Assembly: GCA_023424725.1 (NCBI GenBank)
Contig: JAFADQ010000393.1
Coordinates: forward strand, 1-18,078
DNA from: Bacteroidota bacterium
Lineage (GTDB): Bacteria > Bacteroidota > Bacteroidia > Cytophagales > Hymenobacteraceae
DNA length: 18,078 bases
Reading direction: 5' to 3'
Of the stretch, positions 6,426-12,958 are shown in pieces. The notes beneath the pieces were generated by a model. It saw nothing but the letters and a program-made list of their open reading frames with translations, did no database searches and had not been told where the DNA came from. Position numbers and translations under genes: made by a program. The number at the start of each line of letters is the position of its first letter. Position 1 is the first letter of the stretch.

Positions 6426-7340
6426 ATGAAAAATATAGCAGTTATTGGCAGCGGAACCATGGGAAACGGAATAGCCCATGTTTTTGCCCAAAACGGATTT
6501 GCCGTGTCGCTGATAGATATTTCGGAGCAGGCCCTGGAAAAAGCAAAAGCTACCATTGCCAAAAATCTAGACCGCATGGTAACCAAAGGCAGCATTTCGG
6601 AAGAAGTGAAATCCGAAACGCTGGCAAACATAAACACCTTTACCAACCTGGAATCTGGCGTGGCAGATGCCGACCTGGTGGTAGAAGCCGCTACCGAAAA
6701 CGAGCAGATCAAACTAAAGCTTTTTACCGATCTGGATAAATTCTGCAAGCCCGAAACCATTCTGGCATCTAATACTTCTTCCATCTCTATCACTAAAATA
6801 GCGGCGGCCACAAACCGCGCCGATAAAGTTATCGGCATGCATTTTATGAATCCCGTGCCGGTAATGAAACTGGTAGAGGTAATAAGAGGATACGCCACTT
6901 CTGACGACGTTACCACTACCATTCTGGAATTATCGCGCAACCTGGGCAAAATACCCACCGAGGTAAACGATTACCCGGGCTTTGTTGCCAACCGTATTCT
7001 GATGCCAATGATAAACGAGGCTATTTATACTTTATACGAAGGCGTAGGCGGTGTAGAAGAAATAGACACGGTAATGAAACTGGGCATGGCCCACCCGATG
7101 GGCCCGCTGCAATTAGCAGATTTTATTGGTCTTGATGTTTGCCTTTCTATCCTTAGGGTATTGCACGACGGTTTCGGCAATCCCAAATATGCGCCTTGCC
7201 CTTTGTTGGTTAATATGGTGCAGGCCGGCCACAAAGGCGTTAAGTCCGGAAATGGCTTTTACACGTATGGGCATGGTACCAAAGAACTGATTGTGGCGCC
7301 CCGTTTCGCTAAAAAAAAGCCTGAACTGGTAGAGGCATAA
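6426..7340 (+). CDS. 3-hydroxybutyryl-CoA dehydrogenase
   Basis: This 304-residue NAD(P)-dependent dehydrogenase interconverts 3-hydroxyacyl-CoA (typically 3-hydroxybutyryl-CoA) and acetoacetyl-CoA in the cytosol, in beta-oxidation or short-chain acyl metabolism. The N-terminal Rossmann motif GSGTMG is at 8-13. The family active site is complete and correctly spaced: Ser118 (SNTSS), His139 (GMHFMNPV), Glu151 (LVEVIRG) and Asn189 (YPGFVANR). The C-terminal helical dimerization domain includes AHPMGPLQLADFIGLD. The length is typical for the single-domain enzyme (about 285-310). It is most like Hbd/PaaH; which of these pathways it serves cannot be told, since no thiolase or enoyl-CoA hydratase lies nearby. 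It appears monocistronic, with its own promoter and terminator. Confidence 0.95.
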   Translation: MKNIAVIGSGTMGNGIAHVFAQNGFAVSLIDISEQALEKAKATIAKNLDRMVTKGSISEEVKSETLANINTFTNLESGVADADLVVEAATENEQIKLKLFTDLDKFCKPETILASNTSSISITKIAAATNRADKVIGMHFMNPVPVMKLVEVIRGYATSDDVTTTILELSRNLGKIPTEVNDYPGFVANRILMPMINEAIYTLYEGVGGVEEIDTVMKLGMAHPMGPLQLADFIGLDVCLSILRVLHDGFGNPKYAPCPLLVNMVQAGHKGVKSGNGFYTYGHGTKELIVAPRFAKKKPELVEA

Positions 7341-7361
7341 TTGCTACCCACTCTTTAACGC

Positions 7362-7393
7362 AAAAGCGGCTGCCCAAAAAGGTAGCCGCTTTT
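7362..7393 (+). terminator. Terminator between the convergent dehydrogenase gene and dapD
   Basis: A 13-bp stem (7362-7374 with 7381-7393, loop CAAAAA) has a single imperfect pair that is G-U in plus-strand RNA but A-C in minus-strand RNA. The T-rich tail (TTTTCTATTTT) is on the plus side. It mainly serves the dehydrogenase gene, although the minus side also has a TTTT run and may end dapD transcripts. Confidence 0.85.
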
Positions 7394-7423
7394 CTATTTT
7401 CTGCTGAAAAATTCTTTAGTTCT

Positions 7424-8236
7424 TTAAACCGACACCGAATGCTCTCTCAGCACATCGTTTAAGCTGGTTTTTAAATCTGTGCTTTCTTTCCTTTGGCCAA
7501 TAATAAGCGCGCAAGGTACCTGGTATTCTCCTGCCGGAAACTTTTTCGGGTACGATCCCGGTATCACCACAGATCTGGCAGGTACATACCCTTTATAGAT
7601 CTTTGGTTCGGGCCCGGTTACATCTATCACATGCGACGAACCTGTGATAACCACATTTGCACCCAATACAGCTTCTTTCCCTATGTGGCAGCCTTCTACT
7701 AAAATACAGCGCGAGCCAATAAACGCGCCGTCTTCTACAATAACCGGCGAGGCTTGCAGCGGCTCCAGTACACCGCCAATACCTACACCGCCGCTTAAGT
7801 GTACGTGCCGGCCAATTTGGGCGCAACTGCCTACTGTAGCCCAGGTATCTACCATCGTGCCCTGATCTACATAAGCGCCAATGTTAACAAAAGACGGCAT
7901 CATAATTACGCCTTTGGCTACAAAAGAACCGTAACGGGCAATAGCATGAGGCACCACGCGTACACCTAATTGTTCATAATCCCGCTTCAGATCAATTTTA
8001 TCGTAAAACTCAAGAGGCCCGGCGGCGGAAGTTTGCATGGGCTGAATCAAGAAATAAAGCAAAACCGCTTTCTTCACCCATTCGTTTACCTGCCATTGGT
8101 CGCCGTTTGGTTGTGCTACACGTATTTCTCCGTTATTTAATTGCGCGATAGTCTCGCGTATCGCCACGTGGGTATCGTGCTGTTGAAGCAAGCCGCGATC
8201 ATCCCAGGCTTGTTGTATCAATTGTTCTGCCGACAT
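7424..8236 (-). CDS. dapD: 2,3,4,5-tetrahydropyridine-2,6-dicarboxylate N-succinyltransferase
   Basis: DapD transfers the succinyl group of succinyl-CoA to tetrahydrodipicolinate in the succinylase route to meso-diaminopimelate and lysine, in the cytosol. At 270 residues it matches the usual 270-275. The N-terminal helical domain (1-100) includes AWDDRGLL and VNEWVKKAVLLYFL. The left-handed beta-helix of hexapeptide repeats runs from about 105 to 205 (MMPSFVNIGAYVDQGTMVD, then TWATVGSCAQIGRHVHLSGG). Asp130 in GTMVDTW and Glu181 in ILVEGCHIG lie where the family's catalytic and substrate residues are expected. The C-terminal KFPAGEYQVPCALIIGQRKESTDLKTSLNDVLR is also characteristic. It is a single gene, divergent from a glycosyltransferase gene. 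Confidence 0.97.
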   Translation of the reverse strand: MSAEQLIQQAWDDRGLLQQHDTHVAIRETIAQLNNGEIRVAQPNGDQWQVNEWVKKAVLLYFLIQPMQTSAAGPLEFYDKIDLKRDYEQLGVRVVPHAIARYGSFVAKGVIMMPSFVNIGAYVDQGTMVDTWATVGSCAQIGRHVHLSGGVGIGGVLEPLQASPVIVEDGAFIGSRCILVEGCHIGKEAVLGANVVITGSSHVIDVTGPEPKIYKGYVPARSVVIPGSYPKKFPAGEYQVPCALIIGQRKESTDLKTSLNDVLREHSVSV

Positions 8237-8245
8237 AATTCAATA

Positions 8246-8276
8246 TTTAGTTCAATACCCAAAAGTAGTATCTTTC
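8246..8276 (+). promoter_or_regulatory. Candidate promoter of the glycosyltransferase gene, possibly leaderless
   Basis: TTTA (8246-8249), 19 nt, then TATCTTTC (8269-8276) gives a near match to the Bacteroidota promoter. The -7 element ends only five bases before the ATG at 8282, so transcription would begin at or next to the start codon. The element abuts the dapD -7 element with a single base between them. Confidence 0.45.
8260..8267 (-). promoter_or_regulatory. -7 promoter element for dapD
   Basis: On the minus strand this reads TACTTTTG, a full match to TAnnTTTG, placing the transcription start near 8255 with a leader of roughly 19 nt before the ATG at 8236. No TTG box is seen at the expected -33 position (about 8287-8291, inside the neighbouring coding start). 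Confidence 0.45.
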
Positions 8277-8281
8277 GGCCA

Positions 8282-9439
8282 ATGAAGCCCCACATAATTC
8301 TGATAGCCTCTGTTCTGAAACCAGCCGACGACATCCGCATGGCCCGGAAAATAGGCAAATCTATTGCTAAGCTGCCAGGCACCGAGGTACATATCGCCGG
8401 CTTTACATCAAAGCAGGAAACTATAGAAGGGCTGGTTCTTCACCCGCTTTTTACCTTTAGCAGGTTAAGCCCGAAAAGAGCATTTGCTAATGCAAAGGTG
8501 CTAACGCTGGCGCTGCGGTTAAAGCCAACTGTTTTCATTCTTTCTACACACGAACTGCTGCCCGCAGCTTTGCTGCTAAAGTTTTTGCGGGGTACAAAAC
8601 TTATTTATGATGTACAGGAAAACTACTACCGCAACATTATATATACCGATGCTTTTCCTGGGCTAATCAGAAAACCTTTAGCCGGGTTAGTGAGGCTGTT
8701 AGAAAAATCATCGGCCAGGTTTATAGACCATTTTCTTCTGGCAGAAAAGGCATATTACCATGAGCTTCCTTTCGCGCAGGCAAAAGCTGCGACGGTAGAA
8801 AACAAGTACATCGCAGACCAAATTCCGCAACAGGAAAAAACGCTGCCTATATCGTTTGCCACCCAAACAGAAATAAGATTATTATACAGCGGAACAATTT
8901 CGTTTTCGTATGGCATCTTAGAGGCAATAAAATTAGCTACAGATCTGCATGCTATTTATCCCGGCTACCGGCTTACTATTATTGGTTATGCCGCTCAGCC
9001 CGAGGTTTTAGACAAACTAAAAAAGGCTATTAAAAACAAACCTTTCATATCGCTTATCGGTGGAAATCGGTTGGTGCCATATAATCAGATAGTTTCAGAA
9101 ATTCAGCAATCCGACCTGGGCTTGTTGCCGTACCAGCCAAACAAGAGTACCGAAAATTGCATTCCGACAAAATTGTATGAATATCTGGCCAACCGGTTGC
9201 CAATGTTGTTGCAGCAAAATAGCTTGTGGCAAGAACTGGTAGAGAGGTGGCAGGCAGGCATAACTATAGATTTTGCTAACTCTGATGCCGCCGTATTACA
9301 TGCCCAAATAACATCTGCTTTATTCTATACAAACGGACCTGCAAAGGCCATTTTTTGGCATACTGAAGAAGAAAAGCTTTTGCAAATAGTTGGTAATCAG
9401 ATAATTACATGCAGTAAGCCTAAAAATAAGTTTACTTAA
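8282..9439 (+). CDS. Glycosyltransferase, GT-B fold (GT4-like)
   Basis: The protein has 385 residues from the ATG at 8282. The frame is open further upstream, but that extension overlaps dapD and gives no homology-like sequence, whereas MKPHIILIASVLKP is a natural first beta strand. The layout is GT-B: an N-terminal Rossmann half (1-190, including LKPTVFILSTHELLPAALL and the strand TKLIYDVQENYY) and a C-terminal half starting at RLLYSGTISFSYGILEAI (199-216). The conserved nucleotide-sugar motif region is STENCIPTKLYEYLANRLP (289-307), a variant of the E-x7-E type motif of GT4 and related families. Donor and acceptor cannot be told; a surface polysaccharide or lipid-sugar role is typical. The stop codon sits inside a long palindrome. 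Confidence 0.85.
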   Translation: MKPHIILIASVLKPADDIRMARKIGKSIAKLPGTEVHIAGFTSKQETIEGLVLHPLFTFSRLSPKRAFANAKVLTLALRLKPTVFILSTHELLPAALLLKFLRGTKLIYDVQENYYRNIIYTDAFPGLIRKPLAGLVRLLEKSSARFIDHFLLAEKAYYHELPFAQAKAATVENKYIADQIPQQEKTLPISFATQTEIRLLYSGTISFSYGILEAIKLATDLHAIYPGYRLTIIGYAAQPEVLDKLKKAIKNKPFISLIGGNRLVPYNQIVSEIQQSDLGLLPYQPNKSTENCIPTKLYEYLANRLPMLLQQNSLWQELVERWQAGITIDFANSDAAVLHAQITSALFYTNGPAKAIFWHTEEEKLLQIVGNQIITCSKPKNKFT

Positions 9440-9458
9440 ACTTATTTTTAGGCTTGCT
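9413..9458 (+). terminator. Long hairpin overlapping the glycosyltransferase stop codon
   Basis: AAGCCTAAAAATAAGTTT (9416-9433) and its exact complement (9438-9455) make an 18-bp perfect stem with loop ACTT, extending to about 21 bp (9413-9458) through a T-G pair. The TAA stop (9437-9439) begins in the loop and enters the 3' arm. The T-rich stretch AAATAAATTTTT follows, so it probably acts as a terminator. It could alternatively be an operator upstream of fabH and the metal operon. Confidence 0.7.
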
Positions 9459-9485
9459 TAAATAAATTTTTAACTCTTATATTTG
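9453..9485 (+). promoter_or_regulatory. Promoter of fabH and possibly the downstream metal-transport genes
   Basis: CTTG (9453-9456) and TATATTTG (9478-9485) are separated by 21 nt. The -7 element is a full TAnnTTTG match, with a predicted start near 9490 and a leader of about 14 nt before the ATG at 9504. The -33 box overlaps the 3' arm of the preceding hairpin. Confidence 0.6.
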
Positions 9486-9503
9486 TACCGAAATTAACCT
9501 TTT

Positions 9504-10502
9504 ATGAGAAGATCCAGAATTTCAGGAACCGGCCATTATGTACCCTCGCAGGTAGTGCCCAATTCAGAATTAGAGAAAATTATGGATACCTCCGATGCCT
9601 GGATACAGGAGCGGACAGGTATTAAAGAGCGCAGATATTTTGTAGAAGGCGAAGATACCACCTCTAACATGGGCACCAAAGCAGCCCAAATGGCGCTTAA
9701 AAATGCCGGATTAGAGGCCAGCCAGATCGATATGATCATTTTCGCGACTCTTAGCCCCGATTATGTATTTCCGGGCTCAGGCGTGCTTGTACAGCGGCAA
9801 TTAGGCGTAAAAAACATTCCGGCACTGGATGTACGCAACCAGTGCACCGGCTTTATTTACGCCTTATCTGTAGCCGACCAGTTTATTAAAACCGGCATGT
9901 ACAACCATGTGCTGGTAATAGGCTCCGAAATCCACTCTTCCGGGCTCGATTTTAGCGATAATGGCCGTGCCGTGTCGGTAATTTTTGGCGATGGCGCCGG
10001 AGCCGCGGTGCTTTCTCCTTCAGAAGACGATGATTCGGGCATTTTAAGCACCCATTTGCATGCCGATGGTGAGTTTGCCGAAGAGCTGGCCGCAAAAGAC
10101 CCCGGTAGCAACGTAAAGCCTCGCCTTACTAAAGAAATGATAGACGAAGGCACCATTTACCCATACATGAACGGCAGCCTGGTATTTAAGAATGCGGTAG
10201 TAAGATTTCCTGAAGTAATAATGGAAGCGCTTGCCGCTAACAACCTGGCAACTACAGATCTGGACATGCTTATACCTCACCAGGCCAACCTGCGCATTAC
10301 CCAGTTCGTGCAGCAAAAAATGGGCCTCGCAGCCGAAAAAGTATACAGCAATATAGAACGCTACGGTAACACTACAGCCGCCTCGGTGCCTATTGCATTA
10401 AGCGAGGCAATGCAGGAAGGCCGAATTAAAAAAGGCGACCTGGTTTGCCTGGCGGCCTTTGGCAGTGGTTTTACCTGGGGATCGGCGCTGATACGGTGGT
10501 AA
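9504..10502 (+). CDS. fabH: Ketoacyl-ACP synthase III (beta-ketoacyl-ACP synthase III)
   Basis: FabH condenses an acyl-CoA primer (acetyl-CoA or, in many Bacteroidota, branched primers) with malonyl-ACP to start fatty-acid synthesis in the cytosol. The 332-residue thiolase-fold protein has the full catalytic triad: Cys114 in RNQCTGF, His259 in LIPHQANLRI and Asn289 in ERYGNTTAAS. Other family landmarks are DTSDAWIQERTGIKER (28-43) and the C-terminal AAFGSGFTWGSALIRW. The length is normal. The gene is followed after 26 bases by the DtxR-family regulator gene, with no terminator or obvious promoter between, so part of the metal-operon transcription may come from the fabH promoter. Bacteroidota often carry several FabH paralogues; whether this one primes or works in a side pathway cannot be judged. 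Confidence 0.95.
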   Translation: MRRSRISGTGHYVPSQVVPNSELEKIMDTSDAWIQERTGIKERRYFVEGEDTTSNMGTKAAQMALKNAGLEASQIDMIIFATLSPDYVFPGSGVLVQRQLGVKNIPALDVRNQCTGFIYALSVADQFIKTGMYNHVLVIGSEIHSSGLDFSDNGRAVSVIFGDGAGAAVLSPSEDDDSGILSTHLHADGEFAEELAAKDPGSNVKPRLTKEMIDEGTIYPYMNGSLVFKNAVVRFPEVIMEALAANNLATTDLDMLIPHQANLRITQFVQQKMGLAAEKVYSNIERYGNTTAASVPIALSEAMQEGRIKKGDLVCLAAFGSGFTWGSALIRW

Positions 10503-10528
10503 AGGCTGCGGGCATCAAAAACAAGGGC

Positions 10529-11191
10529 ATGGCAACCTATACCATAGCGGAAGAGAACTACCTGAAGGCTATTTACAAGCTTAGCAACGATGGGTCGGTA
10601 ACGGTGAGCACAAATTCGCTGGCCGAAGCACTTAATACCTCCCCCGCGTCTATTACAGACATGCTCAGAAAACTGGCTGTCAAAAATATAATAAATTATG
10701 TTAAGTACAAAGGGGTAACGCTTACAGAAGAAGGCAGGAAAACAGCGATTCAGCTTATTCGCAGGCACAGGCTATGGGAAGTTTTTTTGGTGCAAAAGCT
10801 TAAATTTAATTGGGACGAAGTGCATATTGTAGCCGAAGAACTGGAGCATGTTAATTCCGACCTGCTCATCCGCCGCCTCGACCAATACCTGGGCTTTCCG
10901 CAACTAGACCCGCACGGCGACCCGATTCCGGCAGAAGACGGTACTATGCGGAAGCAGGAACAACTGTTGCTTTCTTCACTTTCTATTAACGCCTCCGGGG
11001 TTGTAAGCGGCTTAAAAACCTCGCAGCCACTTTTCTTGCAATACCTCGATAAGGTAGGAATTTACCTGGGCGCAAAGATTAAAGTAAAAGACAAAATACC
11101 ATTCGATAACTCTTTGGAAGTCACGCTGGATAATAACACACAGGTATTAATTTCTAAAGAAGTTTCTGAGAACATTCTGATCTCTGTATAA
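10529..11191 (+). CDS. DtxR/MntR-family metal-dependent transcriptional regulator
   Basis: A cytosolic repressor of 220 residues, expected to bind operators when loaded with Mn(II) (or Fe(II)) and switch off metal uptake. The ATG at 10529 is chosen because MATYTIAEENYLKAIYKL matches the family N-terminus; an upstream in-frame extension overlaps fabH. The winged helix spans about 5-75. The dimerization domain holds the metal ligands His80, Glu84, His99, Glu103, Glu106 and His107. Glu103 sits where DtxR has Cys102 and MntR has Glu99, favouring an MntR-like manganese sensor. Position 10 is Asn where DtxR has Met and MntR has Asp. LDPHGDPIP (about 130-138) is conserved, and a C-terminal SH3/FeoA-like domain (about 150-220) follows. 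The stop lies three bases before the binding-protein gene it probably regulates. Confidence 0.93.
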   Translation: MATYTIAEENYLKAIYKLSNDGSVTVSTNSLAEALNTSPASITDMLRKLAVKNIINYVKYKGVTLTEEGRKTAIQLIRRHRLWEVFLVQKLKFNWDEVHIVAEELEHVNSDLLIRRLDQYLGFPQLDPHGDPIPAEDGTMRKQEQLLLSSLSINASGVVSGLKTSQPLFLQYLDKVGIYLGAKIKVKDKIPFDNSLEVTLDNNTQVLISKEVSENILISV

Positions 11192-11194
11192 TCT

Positions 11195-12154
11195 ATGATA
11201 TTGCAAAAAACTGGCCTGCGCCATAACTGCTTCCGGCTCCTCTGTTTGGCGCTTTTTCTGGCTATTACCTCGTGCTCTACCGATAATTCTCAGAAAACCA
11301 TTACCCGGAAAGCGGGCGAAAAACTGCGTATAGTTACCACAACCGGTATTATAGCAGATGCCGTGCGAAATATTGCCGGAGAAAAAGCAGAAGTGATCAG
11401 CATAATGGGCCCGGGCGTAGATCCGCACCTGTACAAAGCCACCCAGGGCGATCTGGAGAAACTTACCACAGCCGATCTGGTAATTTATAACGGGCTGCAC
11501 CTGGAGGGCAAAATGGGCGAAGTGCTGGAAAAACTGAGCCGTACCCGAAAAGTAGTTACCATAACCAGGCACCTCGATAAGGCTCTTCTTCGTAATTCAG
11601 CCGATTACCCCGGCAGCTACGACCCGCACATTTGGTTTAACGTAGCCCTTTGGCAAAAAGCCACCGCCGCAATTACAACCCACCTCACAGACTTAGACCC
11701 CGAAAACACCAACTACTACCTGGAAAGGGCAAAAAACTATGCAACAGAGCTTAACGGGCTACATAACTGGGCCACAGAGCAAATAGCCACCATTCCGGAA
11801 AGCCAGCGGGTTTTAATTACCGCCCACGACGCTTTTGGCTATTTTGGCGATGCTTACAAAATTGAAGTAAGAGGGCTGCAGGGAATCTCTACGGTATCGG
11901 AGTTTGGTTTGCGCGATGTGTCCGATCTGGTTGGTTTTATTACAGAAAGAAAGATAAAAGCGGTTTTTGTAGAATCGTCGGTGCCGAAAAAAGCAATAGA
12001 AGCAGTGGTTACCGGGGCTCGCGACAGAGGGCATGAGGTAAGCATTGGCGGAGAACTTTTCTCTGATGCGCTTGGCCAGGAAGGCACCCCGGAGGGCACT
12101 TACGCCGGCATGGTGCGCCATAATGTAAACACAATAACCAGGGCATTACGCTAA
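11195..12154 (+). CDS. Metal ABC transporter substrate-binding lipoprotein (TroA/MntA-like)
   Basis: A cluster A-I periplasmic binding protein of 319 residues that captures Mn(II) or Zn(II) and delivers it to the permeases encoded downstream. The lipobox AITSC places the lipidated Cys at 27. Ligands expected from TroA/PsaA: His78 (GVDPHLY), His145 (YDPHIWF) and Asp291 (GGELFSDALG). The third ligand, His199 in TroA or Glu205 in PsaA, aligns with Arg226 in EVRGLQGIST, an unusual or lineage-specific replacement. There is no His-rich loop of the ZnuA kind, which slightly favours manganese. The C-terminal EGTPEGTYAGMVRHNVNTI is family-typical. It starts three bases after the regulator stop and ends four bases before the ATPase gene, so co-transcription is very likely. 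Confidence 0.94.
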   Translation: MILQKTGLRHNCFRLLCLALFLAITSCSTDNSQKTITRKAGEKLRIVTTTGIIADAVRNIAGEKAEVISIMGPGVDPHLYKATQGDLEKLTTADLVIYNGLHLEGKMGEVLEKLSRTRKVVTITRHLDKALLRNSADYPGSYDPHIWFNVALWQKATAAITTHLTDLDPENTNYYLERAKNYATELNGLHNWATEQIATIPESQRVLITAHDAFGYFGDAYKIEVRGLQGISTVSEFGLRDVSDLVGFITERKIKAVFVESSVPKKAIEAVVTGARDRGHEVSIGGELFSDALGQEGTPEGTYAGMVRHNVNTITRALR

Positions 12155-12158
12155 AAAC

Positions 12159-12956
12159 ATGAACCAGCTAATAACAGACCCGGCAGTAGAAGTGCACGAC
12201 CTGACGGTGAGTTACGACCGCAAACCGGTTTTATGGGACATAGACTTAACCTTGCCAAAAGGGTCGCTGATAGGAATTATCGGGCCGAATGGCGCCGGGA
12301 AATCTACGCTTATAAAAGCCATTATGGGACTGCTGCCGGCAAGTTCCGGCTATGCCAATATTTTTAGCAAACCTTTAAGTGAAATTAGAAGCAGGGTAAG
12401 TTATGTACCACAACGCGAGTCGGTTGACTGGGACTTCCCTGCATCAGTACTTGATGTGGTTTTAATGGGCCGTTATGGCAAAAGAGGCTTGTTTGGCAGA
12501 TTACGAAAAGCCGACAAAGATGCCGCCGAAGAAGCGCTGGAAAAGGTAAATATGCAGGCCTACCGCAACCGGCAAATCTCTCAGCTATCGGGCGGGCAGC
12601 AGCAGCGGGTTTTCCTGGCACGGGCGCTGGCCCAAAATGCCAATCTGTACCTGATGGACGAGCCTTTTGCCGGCGTAGACATGGCTACCGAAGCGGCCAT
12701 TATTGAGCTGCTCCGCGGCATGAAACAGAATGGCAAAACCGTGGCCGTAGTACACCACGACCTGCAATCGGCTCCCTCCTATTTCGACTGGATTGTGTTG
12801 CTGAACATGCGCTTGGTGGCAAGCGGCCCCACCAAACAGGTATTAACCCAGGAGTTGCTGCAGGAAACCTACGGCGGAAAGCTGGATCTGCTCTCCAGAG
12901 TAGGCGACCTGCTGCGCAACCAGGAATTCCCAACACGAGAAACAAACCCCGGATAA
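12159..12956 (+). CDS. Metal ABC transporter ATP-binding protein (TroB/MntB-like)
   Basis: The 265-residue ATPase powers metal uptake through the two ABC-3 permeases encoded next. All motifs are intact: Walker A GPNGAGKST (42-50), Q-loop Gln85 (YVPQRESVDWDFP), signature LSGGQ (143-147), Walker B LYLMDE (163-168), D-loop (AGVD) and switch His200 (VVHHD). The segment ESVDWDFPASVLDVVLMGRYG is characteristic of the Mn/Zn/Fe chelate ABC-3 systems and resembles manganese-type MntB proteins, though motif-based metal assignment is weak. The start lies four bases after the binding-protein stop and the end two bases before the permease start, consistent with a tight operon. The length is typical (about 240-270). 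Confidence 0.95.
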   Translation: MNQLITDPAVEVHDLTVSYDRKPVLWDIDLTLPKGSLIGIIGPNGAGKSTLIKAIMGLLPASSGYANIFSKPLSEIRSRVSYVPQRESVDWDFPASVLDVVLMGRYGKRGLFGRLRKADKDAAEEALEKVNMQAYRNRQISQLSGGQQQRVFLARALAQNANLYLMDEPFAGVDMATEAAIIELLRGMKQNGKTVAVVHHDLQSAPSYFDWIVLLNMRLVASGPTKQVLTQELLQETYGGKLDLLSRVGDLLRNQEFPTRETNPG

Positions 12957-12958
12957 GT

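Noticed and set aside
6380..6958. 192-codon minus-strand open frame
   Set aside because: It is antisense to the dehydrogenase, whose active-site residues are all present. The minus frame is Ser/Val-rich without domain features.
8141..8281. 47-codon upstream extension of the glycosyltransferase
   Set aside because: It overlaps dapD and the divergent promoters, and adds no family-like sequence.
10445..10528. 28-codon upstream extension of the DtxR-family regulator
   Set aside because: It overlaps the end of fabH; the family N-terminus starts at the ATG at 10529.
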